Shown here: positions 1 through 11,171 of the stretch, piece after piece | How the letters are laid out: each line of letters starts with the position of its first letter | How positions within the stretch are numbered: the stretch's first letter is position 1 | Source of the DNA: Galerina marginata | Taxonomy: Eukaryota > Basidiomycota > Agaricomycetes > Agaricales > Galerinaceae | Assembly: GCA_023014335.1 (NCBI GenBank) | Contig: JAECYW010000016.1 | Coordinates: 124,001 to 188,000, forward strand | Direction: 5' to 3' | DNA: 64,000 nucleotides | Program-made: the position numbers and the translations under genes | Notes under the pieces: model-generated | The model's database searches: none | Told to the model about the DNA's origin: nothing | What the model saw: only the letters and a program-made list of their open reading frames with translations

Positions 1-762
1 TGCAAATGTTGTTATATTTGAAGTTGGATCTTGGTAGAAAGTTGTTGGACACTTGTTGAATTTGTGCGATAGAGCTCATCGTTTTGAGTCCGTGATGTAT
101 GATGTATTCCGTAATTGTGGGGTTCCCTTCTTGTTAATCTGCTTTGAAGTTGGAGTATGTACAATAATCTACATAGAAAGTGTAATACGAAATTGAGTGA
201 CTATTGGACGAAGGTCGTGAAATGTTGATGTGCGAATTTAATGGGTACTAAAATAGGACAAACTGCCATCTAAGGTAAGTTAGATTTCGAATACTACTTC
301 GGGGCTCGCACCAGTTCCTCGGATTGCTCTGTCAGAAATGAGAAACCTGAACTGGGAGGTTCGTTGTGTTTTCTGGGACATATCGATGCAAATGCGGGAC
401 TGGATTTAATTTACACTTCCTTATCAGGCCTTCTGTTAGGGAGAGAGATGTGTCCTGAAATGCGTTTGGAGTCGAACTGTAGAACTGAACACTTGACGGG
501 ATTCGAACCTTTCCCGTTCAATTGTCCACATCGACACTTCTGCAAAATGCTGCGGTGAATATGTATAAAGCCACTCGTTCACCTGTGCATTTGTACGTCC
601 AAACATGAATGGACGTTATGGGAGCAATCGCGCTGGAGCGACCTTATCTTATCTCATTGAGTAACTCGATCTTATCTGCGTAGTTACTTTCAACGTGTAT
701 AGATATTTCCTGCCGCAACATTATTGAACATAGCCCTGGCCCATGACAAATTACCTCGAAAG

Positions 763-1489
763 CTATTCTATGGGAAGATCGACCCCCGTGATGACCTCGA
801 CAATTCGTTGGTCGACTTCCTCTGGCCAGCTGAAGACGAATTTTAAAATTCGGCCAGAGTCGTCTTGCTCTACGTCGTCCTTCGTTGGGATCCCCCACCG
901 CGCACGTATCTCTAAAATCTTGTCGACTATCTGCTCATCACTTTTGCCCTCGTTTTGAAGTGTCTCTATCACTGTAAACAAGCCGAAGTTGCCGAAAATC
1001 TCCACATTGGACATCACCCTTCGAACTTGCTTCAAGAAGTATGCCCTGAGGGAATTCCCAGTGTAACTAGGGCCTTATAGTCGCAGAAACTCTCATCAGG
1101 AGAGTCAAAAAGTGTAAGGAAAAACTGATATTATTTACCTTCCCCATCGGTTTGCTCTGCATGGTCTAGTCATTAGGGTGATGATGATGGAGAGAATTCG
1201 AACAAGACATACCATTTTTGGCGGCAAATCTTCCATCTGATCTGGATCTCCATCCTCGCAATAACCGGATCAGACAGTACTCGATGACATCTTCGAAAGC
1301 TGGAGTGGCGATCAACTCGAGATAAGTCCTCCGTGCGTTGTGATCGTTGATGTCGTTGGGATCCGAGAGAGAGAGGAATACTTGGTGAGTGACGTCCTGA
1401 AGCGCCAGAGTTTCCAAGGATGCGGTATCCTGAATATTGGAAAAGTAGGCCAAAACCGCCGCTTGAACGCGCTCGTCGATGTCTGACAT
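763..1489 (-). CDS. Hypothetical protein, three exons
   Basis: I do not recognise this protein. Reading the minus strand from the ATG at 1489, a first exon (1489-1213) ends at a GTATGT donor, a 16-nt middle exon (1154-1139) ends at GTAAAT, and a last exon (1045-763) runs to the stop. All phases fit and give about 191 residues. The N-terminal half is acidic and helical in character (starts MSDIDERVQAAVLAYF). The C-terminal half has charged segments such as DEQIVDKILEIRARWGI. There is no signal peptide or membrane segment. The 16-nt exon is the weakest part of the model; without it the two long exons do not join in frame, so they could be separate fragments. The downstream neighbour is an unrelated small plus-strand gene. 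Confidence 0.4.
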
Positions 1490-1973
1490 CCTTCAGGTTG
1501 GGCGTGGTGAGGAATCTGGGGATTACAATCTAATTTCAAGCGGGTCAACGTCTGAAATTTATATTCTCCCACATCCTTCCTGTTCCCCTGTACAATTGCG
1601 GTGTAATTGTAGGGTCAAACACGGCCGCTGTTTTCCAGGGCAGAACAGCCCGAATCCAACCGTTCATATTTACAGCCAAGAGCTCAATTCCAAGTAAGTG
1701 TTTACAACAGATGTCGTTTCTTAGTGTTGCTCTTGTAACAATTCCAAAGCAAATCACGTATACCTCATGCGCGCAGTCACAGTTAGTATTCAATTGTGCG
1801 CCAGGACTCGTCAGGCCTGCGGAACAATTGGTCGGTACTTATATTTACGGCTGACAACAGAAGCCTCGCTAAAAATTAAGTGAACGTTCTTTCTCTCTAC
1901 CGCCACCGCCTCCCAAAACATCTCATTTCCACTCAAGTGAGCGCCCACAATTTCTGAGTCAATATTTGTTGGA

Positions 1974-2593
1974 ATGACCACCTCTCCACCAGGTATGGTT
2001 GAGGCTAACCAGACCGCACAAACGGTTGATGACCACACGGATTCAACCACTGCAGATGAAACTCTGCCCTCTAGTAATAACGACGAAAGTGCTTCCAAAG
2101 CTGACGCTAGGGCATCTGCAGTCGTTTGGGACCACTACAAGGATCAATATGAAAGTAAGCTCATACAATGATCAAAACATATTTGTAATTTATTGGCACC
2201 CCCAGAAGCAAGGCGAGAAGAACATGAGCTGGCTGAGCAATTTAACGGGCGTTCTACCTTTGGGGTCGACGACTATGGAGACGTTTGGGCTGACGACGAC
2301 GAGGATGATTATGAAAGTAAGCTCAAAAAACGAGTAAACATATTTTTAATTGATTGGCACTCCCAGAAGCAAGGCGAGAACAACGTAAGCTCGATGCGCT
2401 GTCTGAGCAATGTAACTGCAGTTCTACGTTTGGGGTCGACGACTTTGGAGACGTTCGCCACTTTGGCCTTCTATGCAATTACCGCCGATACTTGGACAGG
2501 AAGGACAGCATTTCGGGAAGAACTGAAAGCGAGGACTTGTTGGAATCAATGGGGGGTAACGAAGCAGAGGAGACGGGGGAGAACAAACGATAG
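1974..2593 (+). CDS. Small acidic protein with a duplicated exon, three exons
   Basis: Function unknown. The ATG at 1974 opens exon 1 (1974-2154), followed by exon 2 (2206-2316) and exon 3 (2367-2593); donors GTAAGC and acceptors CAG are phase-consistent and give 172 residues. The first 50 residues are rich in Ser, Thr, Asp and Ala and look disordered. Exons 2 and 3 start with nearly the same sequence (KARRE...), then carry the shared motif STFGVDD(Y/F)GDV. The end of exon 1 and of exon 2 also match (Y-E before the donor), so an exon plus its intron was copied in tandem. Exon 2 ends in an acidic run (DDDEDDYE). The reading frame is preserved across both copies, which favours a real gene over chance. 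No known domain is visible. Confidence 0.5.
2148..2455 (+). repeat. Tandem duplication of an exon-intron unit, period about 162 bp
   Basis: Two adjacent units (about 2148-2309 and 2310-2455) share the exon end, the intron with its GTAAGC donor (at 2155 and 2317), the acceptor, and the start of the following exon. Introns as well as exons match, so this is a genomic tandem copy rather than convergent protein repeats. It created the repeated motif in the gene at 1974-2593. Confidence 0.7.
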
Positions 2594-2812
2594 GATTTAA
2601 CATTTTCATCAGGTTACTACCTTCTGTAAAATTGGACAGGAAGATAAAAACTCCGTATTGGTTCAGGCGCACAATTGACTCAAATGTAGTGCACTTAAAT
2701 CTGGGCATACCACTCGGTAAAGCGAATGGTTCGTCCTAACATTTGAGTCACATATATAGCCGGTTGGTATTATATCTAATCTGCATCTAATCTCTTTGTT
2801 TACTCTAAGCTC

Positions 2813-5800
2813 CTAAGCTCTGGGCATTCGACCATGTTTTCTCTGACTCTCTATCATCGCCCTGATCTGTGCTCTATTCCAGTACGAAAAGTATACCTTC
2901 GTGTAGATTATAGCATTTGCCTGGGTCATGTAGCTGACCGACTTCCGAATGCGATGGACACCCCCATTCCCACATTCAGCGGCACTGGAGTTGATGTCCA
3001 AAAGGCGGGGATTGTTATCGACGTAGGTATTCACGAAGCTTGCCTCTCCGCATTTCTTGTGTCCTGCGGCATGGAAGGTGTCAATTAGAAATGTTGTGTC
3101 GGCGAAGAAGTCTGCTTCGCGGGTCATGCAATAGGGCTGCAGAGCACATGCAAAGTCGTAAATAACGACGTCGGGGGCTTTCTCCCAATGTGTATAAATC
3201 GCTGAAAAGACCTCGTTCCGGCCTTCTGCCATCGGGATATGATGGAACCCATAACACACGCTATGAGTACACCATACAACCATCAAACCTCCCGTTAGTG
3301 ATTGCTTTCCATACTTCAGGTAGTACTTCTGGCAGCCTTCACCGTTAGTGTCCTTCCCTCCTTTGTCCACCTGGCCGTCGCTTGCAAGGAGAGGATAAAA
3401 TGGTCAATGGCGGATTTGAGGCATGCCATAATGGCACCCAGTCTGTTCACGTAAACTCACAAGAAGGACAACAACCACACGGAAAATCAACTTACCTCCA
3501 TCCAATCACCTGTGTCGGAAGGATTTACATCCTTAGCTCCCGAATCGTCATCAGAAATCATCCCCAGAAACACAGTCCAACCTCTGACCAAGAGCCATTT
3601 GCATACCCCGAGAATGTCGGCTTTGATATCCGTCCGTAATTCGTGTTCGATCACATTGTACAGAGCCGGAAACATCGTCAAAAGTGGGAGAGTTTCAGTA
3701 CCAGGTTTAACGAGGAAACTTTCCATATTATAGAGAACAGGTCGAGTCATGAGCTGCAGGACAGATTCTTCGGCGGCTAACTGTCGGAACAGGCGGCGAT
3801 ATACGGCAGGTTTTCCGTTATTTTTAACGCTGAAACAGCGTTCAAATAACAGTCCAAGAGATGGATTAAGCGCACCCAATTTATGTGTGGCGGAAGTGAT
3901 AGCGTCTAGGCGAGCATGCATGGCTTGCTCTGTGTTCTGCCCAGTTATCGTACTGTCGCTGGGAACCATTAGATCGTCTTTTTCAGCGTTTACTGAACGC
4001 AGGTATGTTGTCTCTTCCAAAGCTATTCCCTCCAAGATAAAATGTATTGATTTCCGAACCTCTTTGTCTGGGATGCATTGTGGATTTACCGGATATCTTG
4101 TCGTGGATCGCCTAGGTGCAATATCGCGAATTGTGGTGGGTGGCCGAAGTGAGGGCAAGATGTTTTTTCGAGTAAAAGCCAATGTAACTCCATCCCAGAT
4201 GGTAACTCGTGGTTCGGGTCCACACTTTAAGCACCTCATGTCGTTTTCGAGGTTGAGTATCCTGGCGTATGCAAACCAAACTGCACTAAATGTCTTTTCA
4301 CCGACAAATTCTGCATCGTGGGATTGATACCGCCTCGAAACCGTCAATACCCAGGAGTGTATTGGTGTCTCCGAAGTAGTATAACTGCAAGTATAATCTT
4401 CCAGGAGGTCGTGCATAAATAAACGTCGGTTGTTCCAGTTGAATACACCGAGCTCGCGGCAGTCAGGTCCAATATAGCGATGTTTGCAGGCTGGGCATTT
4501 CTGAACCTCGATGGATGTTCTCCACATCCTTGTTATACCATATACCGCGCAGTCAACGACCTTCACTGGTACTTCGGGGTCGAAAAAGGCCCTGGAACCT
4601 GGCGGTTTACAACAGCAGCTTGACGTAGCATTTAACAGGAATAGATCAGGGGGTTTCTCTAGGAATTGTCGGGCGGGTGAATCCGCGTCGCTTGGAAGCC
4701 TTGCCCAAACTGCTGGCGGAATGTGTTGCCAGGATATAGACTCAGATTTAGCGGCATGTTTCACCGAGGAGTCTGCAATGGGCTTCAACCTGGCAAACTT
4801 CAAGTTGGAGGCAGTTTATTACTTACCATTGTAAATGAAATGGTTCCTTTCTGTTAGGGTATCACGAGCCAACTCATCTTGCGTAATGCACTGCCGAAGA
4901 CAATCTCTTGCCGCAATTATGTGTTCGCAGTTCTGAATCCGCGGATGCTTAGAACAGGTCCAACGGCCCGCCCCGTTGTCGTCACCTTCATGTGCGACCA
5001 CCACGCGGCTTTTGGCGGACGACATCGGGCCGGGCAAATACACACTGAACATATTCCGGAAGACCTTATCGGAGTCTTCCTTGCCTTCTTCTGGGATATT
5101 CGCTCGATACCTAGAAAACAGGATGGTACGGTTCTCTCTTGCTGAATAATGGCCCTTGTGAGTCAACTAATAGATGTGGAACAACCGGGAACTTACGAGC
5201 TATTTCATTGTCAAACGGAAATCTCTCATTTCCGTGGTCCCGTAGGAACCGACTATGCAGACAATCCTCACAAACTCTTGCTTCTGGGCACAGGCATGCA
5301 ATTTCCTCTCCGTTGGCGGTCGTAACCCTCGTCAAATGGTACCATGACATAGTTGAGGTGTTTGTTCGAATGTCCCACCCGTTGGCAATGAACAGGGTCT
5401 TGGATAGTTGCCAGAAGCCGCACTCCTCAGCTTGAACTGCCTCAAAGAAAAACTCATAGGCTTTGTCGCTCGGTGTTAGATTTAAAGTCGTCATTCCGGT
5501 GGTACTTTCCGAGTCAAAAATGGCTTCCTCGTGATCTCTTACACTGAGGTCCGTCGGCGTAACACTCTCCGGCTGGTCACTTGAAACATGGGAGGGTGCA
5601 CTCTGGGGTATTGCTGCTGGTAGTTCTCCAGGAGAGGTGTGGCATAATAAAGCAGTAGAGCAGGACTGCTCCTGTATGTGCCGTCGACTCTGGATCCCTG
5701 AAACCCTGAAAGCTGTCGTCCTTTTGCTCTGATCTTTCTCATTGTGACGTGCTTTTCTTTTTGGGGTTTTTATAACGCCTGATTGTACTTTGCCCTCAAA

Positions 5801-5908
5801 GCTAACGACTTGCTTTGGAGTCGCTGGAGGTGGCGCGAAGGAAATAGTGAATCCAGGAAGTACTCTCTCTGCATGACTTCCCTGGAGGTTATGACGTGGA
5901 GTCTTGAG
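2813..5908 (-). CDS. KDZ-family transposase with CxC5/CxC6-type cysteine clusters, N-terminus incomplete
   Basis: This is a Kyakuja-Dileera-Zisupton (KDZ) transposase, a DNA-transposon enzyme common in mushroom genomes. Exons 5908-5197, 5141-4827, 4772-3496 and 3370-2813 join in consistent phase (donors GTAAGT throughout) into at least 953 codons. The N-terminal part has a basic nuclear-signal-like stretch (KTPKRKARH). It is followed by Cys-rich segments: CLCPEARVCEDC, then CSKHPRIQNCEH, then CPACKHRYIGPDC followed by LGVFNWNNRRLF, typical of the CxC6 cluster. The catalytic region follows: IWDGVTLAF, LRPPTTI, EGRNEVFSAIYTHWE, VVIYDFACALQPYC and NSSAAECGNGG, supplying the expected acidic residues. 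The open frame starts after an in-frame TAG at 5911-5909, so the true start exon is missing or lies further upstream. I could not find terminal inverted repeats or a target duplication. Confidence 0.85.
2813..5908 (-). mobile_element. KDZ DNA transposon, ends not defined
   Basis: The extent given is only that of the transposase coding exons. The flanks (2594-2812 and 5909-6190) contain no gene I can support, and no obvious inverted repeat or duplicated target was seen by eye, so the element borders remain open. Copy number in the genome cannot be judged from one window. Confidence 0.6.
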
Positions 5909-6191
5909 CTAGTCCTGCTTTTGAGTAGTCAGAAGGTTATGTAGCCCCCCCTCCCCCATGACTATAGCGGCCCACTAGATGGGAGTTTCGTTGCAAATAT
6001 ATCTATGACTTCCTGGAATGCATTCCCGTAACGTTTGTCTATGTCAAACTCAAGCTCCAAGTTGACTCAAGTATTCGGGCCGGGGTACATGATCCCGCCA
6101 AAGTATCCTTGGGAATTATAAGTGTTAGGGACTCTCGGTTATTGCCAGATCAATCAAGATCAATCAAGTCCCTCACCTCTTGCCTTCGTTT

Positions 6192-7056
6192 ATGATGTCA
6201 ACGCCTCCCGAAAAAAATAAGAAGAGCAAGGTCGGTCCAGATGGACTGACCAGACATCAGAGATATTACAGAAAGTAAGTTAATGTTAAATAATTCAGCC
6301 GAGACTAAACGCCTGGTAATTCTAGGAATCAAGAACGCATTAAAGCGAGTAACAGTGCCAGAAGAAAACGGTGTGTCTTCCTTCTCTCGGCAATACACAT
6401 TGTAGATAGTTAATTCACTTTTTTATAGGGCTGCAAACAGTCGTCCATCAGTAACCCCCAGCCAGCCTGAGGTCACACAAAGCAGCCGTTATGCAGACCA
6501 CGCCACGCAAACTGATACAGCCGCTACCTTAGCTTTTCGCAAATCTTGGAACAGCGCACCGAAAAAAAGCAATGCATTGGAGTTAATGATGCAAGAGGAC
6601 ATTGACTCTCAACTCGATGATCTTCCGAAATTTACAGAGGTTCGCGGGTTTGTACTTGAATGGTGCGCGATCTGGGGCGGGGTTCCGCTTTGGGACGACA
6701 CAATGGAAAAATCTCTGCAGACGTATAAAGAAAACATGGACTGGGACGGCTTTGAGCAGTGGATATCCTTGATTTGGAGGCATGCAGATAGAGGCAGAAA
6801 GATACTGCAACGAGTGGAGGGGCTCGAGACGCGGATCATTGGCCAGCAACTACCATGCACTGAATACTTCGTTAAAGCGCTATGGCAAAGCCAATTAACC
6901 ATGCTAAAACCACTCATTGAGGGAATAGCTATTCTCGAGGCTCGAATAGGGTTTTTTCACCGACGAATTTTAGCGATAGGATTGGGAGTATTCGACTTCA
7001 AGACATTGTTGCTAGATTTGATCGGCCTTAATCCAGTAGAATGCATTCCAGTCTGA
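6192..7056 (+). CDS. Hypothetical protein with basic N-terminus, three exons
   Basis: Function unknown. ATG at 6192 (a second in-frame ATG follows at 6195). Exons 6192-6274, 6326-6370 and 6429-7056 join through GTAAGT and GTGTGT donors in consistent phase and encode 251 residues. Residues about 10-50 are strongly basic (for example RKNQERIKASNSARRKR), which would suit nucleic-acid binding or nuclear import. A Ser/Thr/Gln-rich linker follows. From about residue 92 the chain is mostly helical with several Trp residues (EWCAIWGGVPLWDD, DWDGFEQWISLIWRH). No leucine zipper, zinc-binding pattern or membrane span is evident. The head-to-head neighbour is the KDZ gene on the opposite strand. Confidence 0.55.
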
Positions 7057-7373
7057 TAATATTAAGCCTGTACTATGCAGCAAATTATATTAGCTTTTTT
7101 AGTTGCGCTATCTTCGCTAAATCAAGCCTCATATCTGTTTAAAGTTTTCTTTACTTAGATTGCATGGTGCTATCCGATATTCATGTTATTAATGTCAGTT
7201 GAGGGTAACAGTATTTACGCACCTCACTCACGAGCATATAACGCTTCTGCGCGCATTGTATTTGAGGAAATACGAGACATATGATACGCTAGGGCGTCCA
7301 GAACTGAGAAGATGCCACCATTAAATGGGGACTTATAGCTGTGGTTATTTGGTAACTGGGACAAGAAGCGGGC

Positions 7374-7450
7374 GATTGCGACAAGTTTGCGACATTGCGA
7401 CAAGTTTGCGACATTGCGACGCGTTTGCGACGCGTTACGACAGGTTTGCC
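7374..7450. repeat. Short tandem repeat, unit about 19 bp
   Basis: The unit GCGACAAGTTTGCGACATT occurs twice head to tail and then decays into variants with GCGACGCGTT. It lies in the 590-bp gap between the genes ending at 7056 and 7651, which otherwise shows no gene. Confidence 0.7.
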
Positions 7451-7650
7451 AATCGTTGTGACACCTTCACATTTGCGACCCACCTTAAATCGGCCTAAAG
7501 ACATATTTCCAACTCAGGATCGGAGACCTCACAATGTCCATTTGCTGGTGATATCTCTTAGATAGCGGATAGCGCGAGCGATCATAGAAATTATTGTTAT
7601 AACAAAAGGACAATTTTGTACGAGGAGGTATATACCATTCGGGCATCAGA

Positions 7651-8622
7651 CTACTCTCCAACGATGCAAGAAAATAAAGTCGAGAAAAGAGAGGATTTCA
7701 ATCGTACAATGGATGTTCCTGCGGGGCCCGGTTCAGGATCCATTAGTACATTTACACTGGGTAATTCAAGAATTATCGGTGGCCATGACAAACTTGTTTC
7801 GGGGTGAGAGTGTCCATCATTTGTAAAACCAACAACCTCTACGTCTGCAACGTCACCGCGGAAAACACGAACACGATTGACACGGTAGTTAACGTCGGGC
7901 TCCATGATTTCCTCAAGAATAACGAGGCTTCCGCGTTGAATTGTGATTCCCAGGACCACACTTGGATTGATTTTCAAGGCGCACCGCGTGCCGAAGTACT
8001 GTGGAGGAAAATATCTGTCCTGGACATGAACTCGCCTGATGATAAGTGTGCTGGCCGGACGTGACAACCTTTCCTGTTCCTCTTCCGTCAATGGAGGTGG
8101 TGGAATCCACTGACAGCTTGCAGGAAGCATGGTGTAATTCGAAGGGATTGGGCGAAAGTCCTGAATAAATTCCATAAACCTTAAGGCTGCGCGGTTGTTT
8201 TCGAGCCGGGTAGCAAAGGTACCCATCGACGAGATGTCTGATAAGGTCTCCATAAACCTCATGGCAGCATGGTTATGTTCGAGCCGGGTTACAGTGGCAA
8301 AGGTGCCCACTGATGATATGTTCGATAAGGTCTCCAGGGAATTATTGGAAAGCAAAACCCCTGTGGTCTAATTGACTATGGTGATTAATTCCGATATCCC
8401 TGAATATGACAACGACAAGGCACTCACTGGACCATTATTGGCTGCGGGGGTCATTGGCGTTGGCGACGGGGGACCATTGTTTCCAGCGTCAATGATCAAC
8501 TCATTGGCAGAATTGGTAGACGAAGGCGGATAGTGTGGTTCTGGAGAGAGGACCTGTGAGGATAGTAAATGGTTAGGCGACGCAGAAATTCGGATTAGAG
8601 GGATAACCACATCAGGTGCCAT
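7651..8622 (-). CDS. Hypothetical protein with a duplicated 26-residue motif, two exons
   Basis: Not recognised. The ATG at 8622 begins a Pro/Ser/Asn-rich segment. Read straight through, this frame meets a TAG at 8370-8368, but a GTGAGT donor at 8427 and an acceptor before 8331 remove it in phase (exons 8622-8428 and 8331-7651, 291 residues). Just after the junction a motif of about 26 residues is repeated (LSNISSVGTFAT...RFMET then LSDISSMGTFAT...RFMEF). The C-terminal half is beta-rich in character with many Val, Ile and Arg and contains QDRYFPPQYFGTRCALK. No domain is identifiable. The acceptor choice is uncertain: a nearer AG at 8361 would demand a different donor. Confidence 0.5.
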
Positions 8623-8745
8623 TGTTTCGCCGTGGTGGCAGGCAGAAAGCCCGTTTTTTTTACTTCAACTTGCCCTATTCGGATATTCAAATTTTGATCT
8701 CAGGACCTGCTCACACTCCGACTGCAAAGCTTCATCGACCATTTA

Positions 8746-9218
8746 GAGTCTGTTCGGTAACCATAATACCGCCATATTATGGCTGATTGATGGCAGCTCG
8801 GATTATTCCGACGATCCCTGTTGAGAACATCCCATCAATTTCCCATGCCACCTCATTCTCCCGTCCCCAGTCTGTCACCCCGCCCCAATGGTTGCGCTCA
8901 TCGTTTCTACCGATGAGCTTACACTCCTGGATGAAAAAAAAATGCAGGACCTGGCGCTTCTGGTACTTTGTATTCAGGACATTATTCTAAGTTACTTTGC
9001 CATATAAATTAATTATATTCTGTAGAAATACAATTACTATTCACGAAGGCGGGAGGAGAGGCGGGCAACGAGCGGGTAGTGAAACGGCGACCAAGGGTGT
9101 GAAGGTTTAGGTGAGCCCGTGACGAATTATGACTGATTCTAGATTTGGATCATGGGAATAATACGAGCTGCCATCAATCAGCCATAATATGGCTGTATTA
9201 TGGTTACCGAACAGACTC
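8746..9218. mobile_element. MITE, PIF/Harbinger (Tourist-like), 473 bp, flanked by TTA
   Basis: Terminal inverted repeats of about 60 bp start GAGTCTGTTCGGTAACC at 8746 and end in its complement at 9218, with only a handful of mismatches over the arms. Both ends are flanked by TTA (8743-8745 and 9219-9221), the target duplication usual for PIF/Harbinger elements, and the GAGTCTGTTCGG terminus fits Tourist-type ends. No transposase is encoded inside, so it would depend on an element elsewhere. Confidence 0.88.
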
Positions 9219-9399
9219 TTACTCGAGTAATAAATAAACAATTAGCGCCGCTACTAGGGTAGGCTCGCTTGGCCTAGTCTAATGATATATGCGGAGCACC
9301 GAAATTCTAGTTCTAGTAGTATGTTCTCATAAATTTATGTCTAGAACCGTTCAAAAACATATTATTCGAAGATTTCGGAAAGTGAAAGATACCAGTTGT

Positions 9400-10768
9400 C
9401 TAAACTTGTGGATTTACGTTGCCATACTGCTGGCGGTATGTATCAATCAACCTTTGCTTTTCAACAAGAAGCTGTTCTGTTGCCGCCTTCGATGCCTGCA
9501 CTTCATCCAGCTTTCTCTGAAGTTCGATGGCATCTGCCCTCCGAGCGCTCAACAGAGCGGTGACAGCGGCATTGAATTCGGTGGCAAGTGAGCCAGCTGC
9601 AACTTGAGCTTCAGTCCGAAGCCTAGGAGATGCGTACGAGATCGTTGCTCCTCGAGCTGATGTGTGCTGAGCGCCCAAAAATAACCAACAGCCAGTCTCA
9701 CGAGAGACATCCTCACACTATTGATAATGAGCATATTCATTTTGTCCGAAATTAGAACCACTGACCTTCTCTACAATTTTGTTGACGAGACGCGAAAATC
9801 TCCGAGAAGCATCTCTAGAATTTTCAATTGCCCCAGGAAGTGCCTTTGTTCGGTATATACCTAGAAGCCGGGTGAGTATTAGATCCTTGAAATATGAGCT
9901 GAGAGGCGAACTGTAGTTAATATTTCCACGTTTAACGCCTTCTACATGTCCGTGGAACGGATTGGCTTGAGTTGGTTTACATTTAGCGGAAAGACTGGAC
10001 AGCAGGCCTGCACGAGAGGCCGAAGAAAGGTGAGTTCTCCCTTCTGCCGATATACTAACATTTGTTGAAGGACTTGGAGACGATGGCGTCTCCAAATCTG
10101 TGCTGCATTGTGGCGATGAACCCAACTGAGAAGAAATATTGCTTTCTTGATTGGCGACCGTCTGTTGTGCTTGCGATATACTGAGGAGGAAGGGATCGAT
10201 CCTGTCATCAGGTGTAATTGCAGCACTACCCGCAGTTTCCTAATCCAAGAGTAATCATTATCAAGCTGGAAATTGTGCGAGACAGAATACGTACGGAAGA
10301 AGCTGCATTGCGACGAGTCGGAGTGTGAGGTTCTTCGTCGGACGTTGGCGGCCTAGAGACAAGTGAGTTCACTCTCTAGATCAAATTATTGGTTAATATT
10401 CCAGAAAATGTAAAAGTCTGAGGTAAGATACCTCTTGAGCTGCTTGAGCGCTGAGGAACGCTTGTCCTTTGGCAGTGTGGGTACATTGAGAACGAGGTGG
10501 ACGATCGGGACAGGTCTGACAGCGGCGATGCTGCGTTGGCGTGTCTAGAGCCTGACATATTCAATGTACTCAGGACGGGAATAGTTAAGAGGTGCAATCT
10601 AATTCGTACCTCAGGCTCAATTCTATTTTGTTGCAGCCATTCCCTTCCAGCGGCTGTATGCATGCACTGGCTGCGTAATGGGCGGTCAGCGCACTTCTTG
10701 CAACGAGCTGGTTGGCGAACTTGCATCTGAACTGATGGCTTACGCCCCTTTTTTGCGGCCTTGCCCAT
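9400..10768 (-). CDS. Protein with two C-x2-C...RSQC-x-H motifs and a C-terminal coiled coil, five exons
   Basis: No family known to me. Exons 10768-10610, 10551-10432, 10375-10295, 10239-9766 and 9717-9400 are all phase 0 and encode 383 residues. Exon 1 (residues 1-53) has a basic start (MGKAAKKGRK) and the motif CKKCADRPLRSQCMHT. Exon 2 (54-93) repeats it as CQTCPDRPPRSQCTHT; each is followed by A-x-G. Three Cys and one His per copy are well spaced for one zinc ion. Residues 94-278 are Ser/Thr/Pro-rich and then basic. The last exon has a probable coiled coil with heptad-like Leu/Ile/Val spacing (IELQRKLDEVQASKAATEQL). A DNA- or RNA-associated role would be a guess. The intron between the two motif exons suggests exon duplication. 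Confidence 0.65.
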
Positions 10769-11010
10769 TGCAAGTTAACCGTGGGCTGCTGAGACGGTCG
10801 AGTGGGAAGAAGTATACGCGGAGGAAGAGGGTTAAGCGTAGGAAGAAGGATACGCGGATACTTTACCGTTTTACCCTCCTTATGAGTCACTGGATTCAGA
10901 ACGATACGCTTGGAGGCTTCGTATGCGTAGGGCATAGTGTTCTCCTGAGCAATTGAGAACGCACCAATTTTTATTACTCTTGGGAAATTTTTGAACACAA
11001 GCGTAGTTTT

Positions 11011-11151
11011 CCAAGATTAACCTAATGGTGGTGGAAACATTTCGGAATTTCTAGAGAATCGCCGTTCAGAACATCCAAGATTTATCTAATGGTGGTGGAA
11101 ACATTTCGGAATTTCTAGAGAATCGACGTTCAGAACATCCAAGATTTATCA
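11011..11151. repeat. Tandem repeat, 64-bp period, 2.2 units
   Basis: Units start CCAAGATT at 11011, 11075 and 11139 (the last one truncated) and differ at only a few positions. The array fills the gap between two minus-strand genes and lies just downstream of the gene ending at 11172. Confidence 0.85.
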
Positions 11152-11171
11152 TAGCACATCACTGACCAGAA

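Noticed and set aside
3371..3495. Apparent frameshift with a TGA in the KDZ gene between the two longest exons
   Set aside because: A 125-nt intron from GTAAGT (3495) to CAG (3371) joins the exons in phase and removes the TGA.
7374..7450. Short regularly repeated units considered as a CRISPR-like array
   Set aside because: The units are contiguous without unique spacers and the context is a eukaryotic nuclear genome.
8368..8370. In-frame TAG that seemed to make the 7651-8622 gene a pseudogene
   Set aside because: A GTGAGT donor at 8427 and an acceptor before 8331 remove the TAG with matching phase, so an intron is the simpler explanation.
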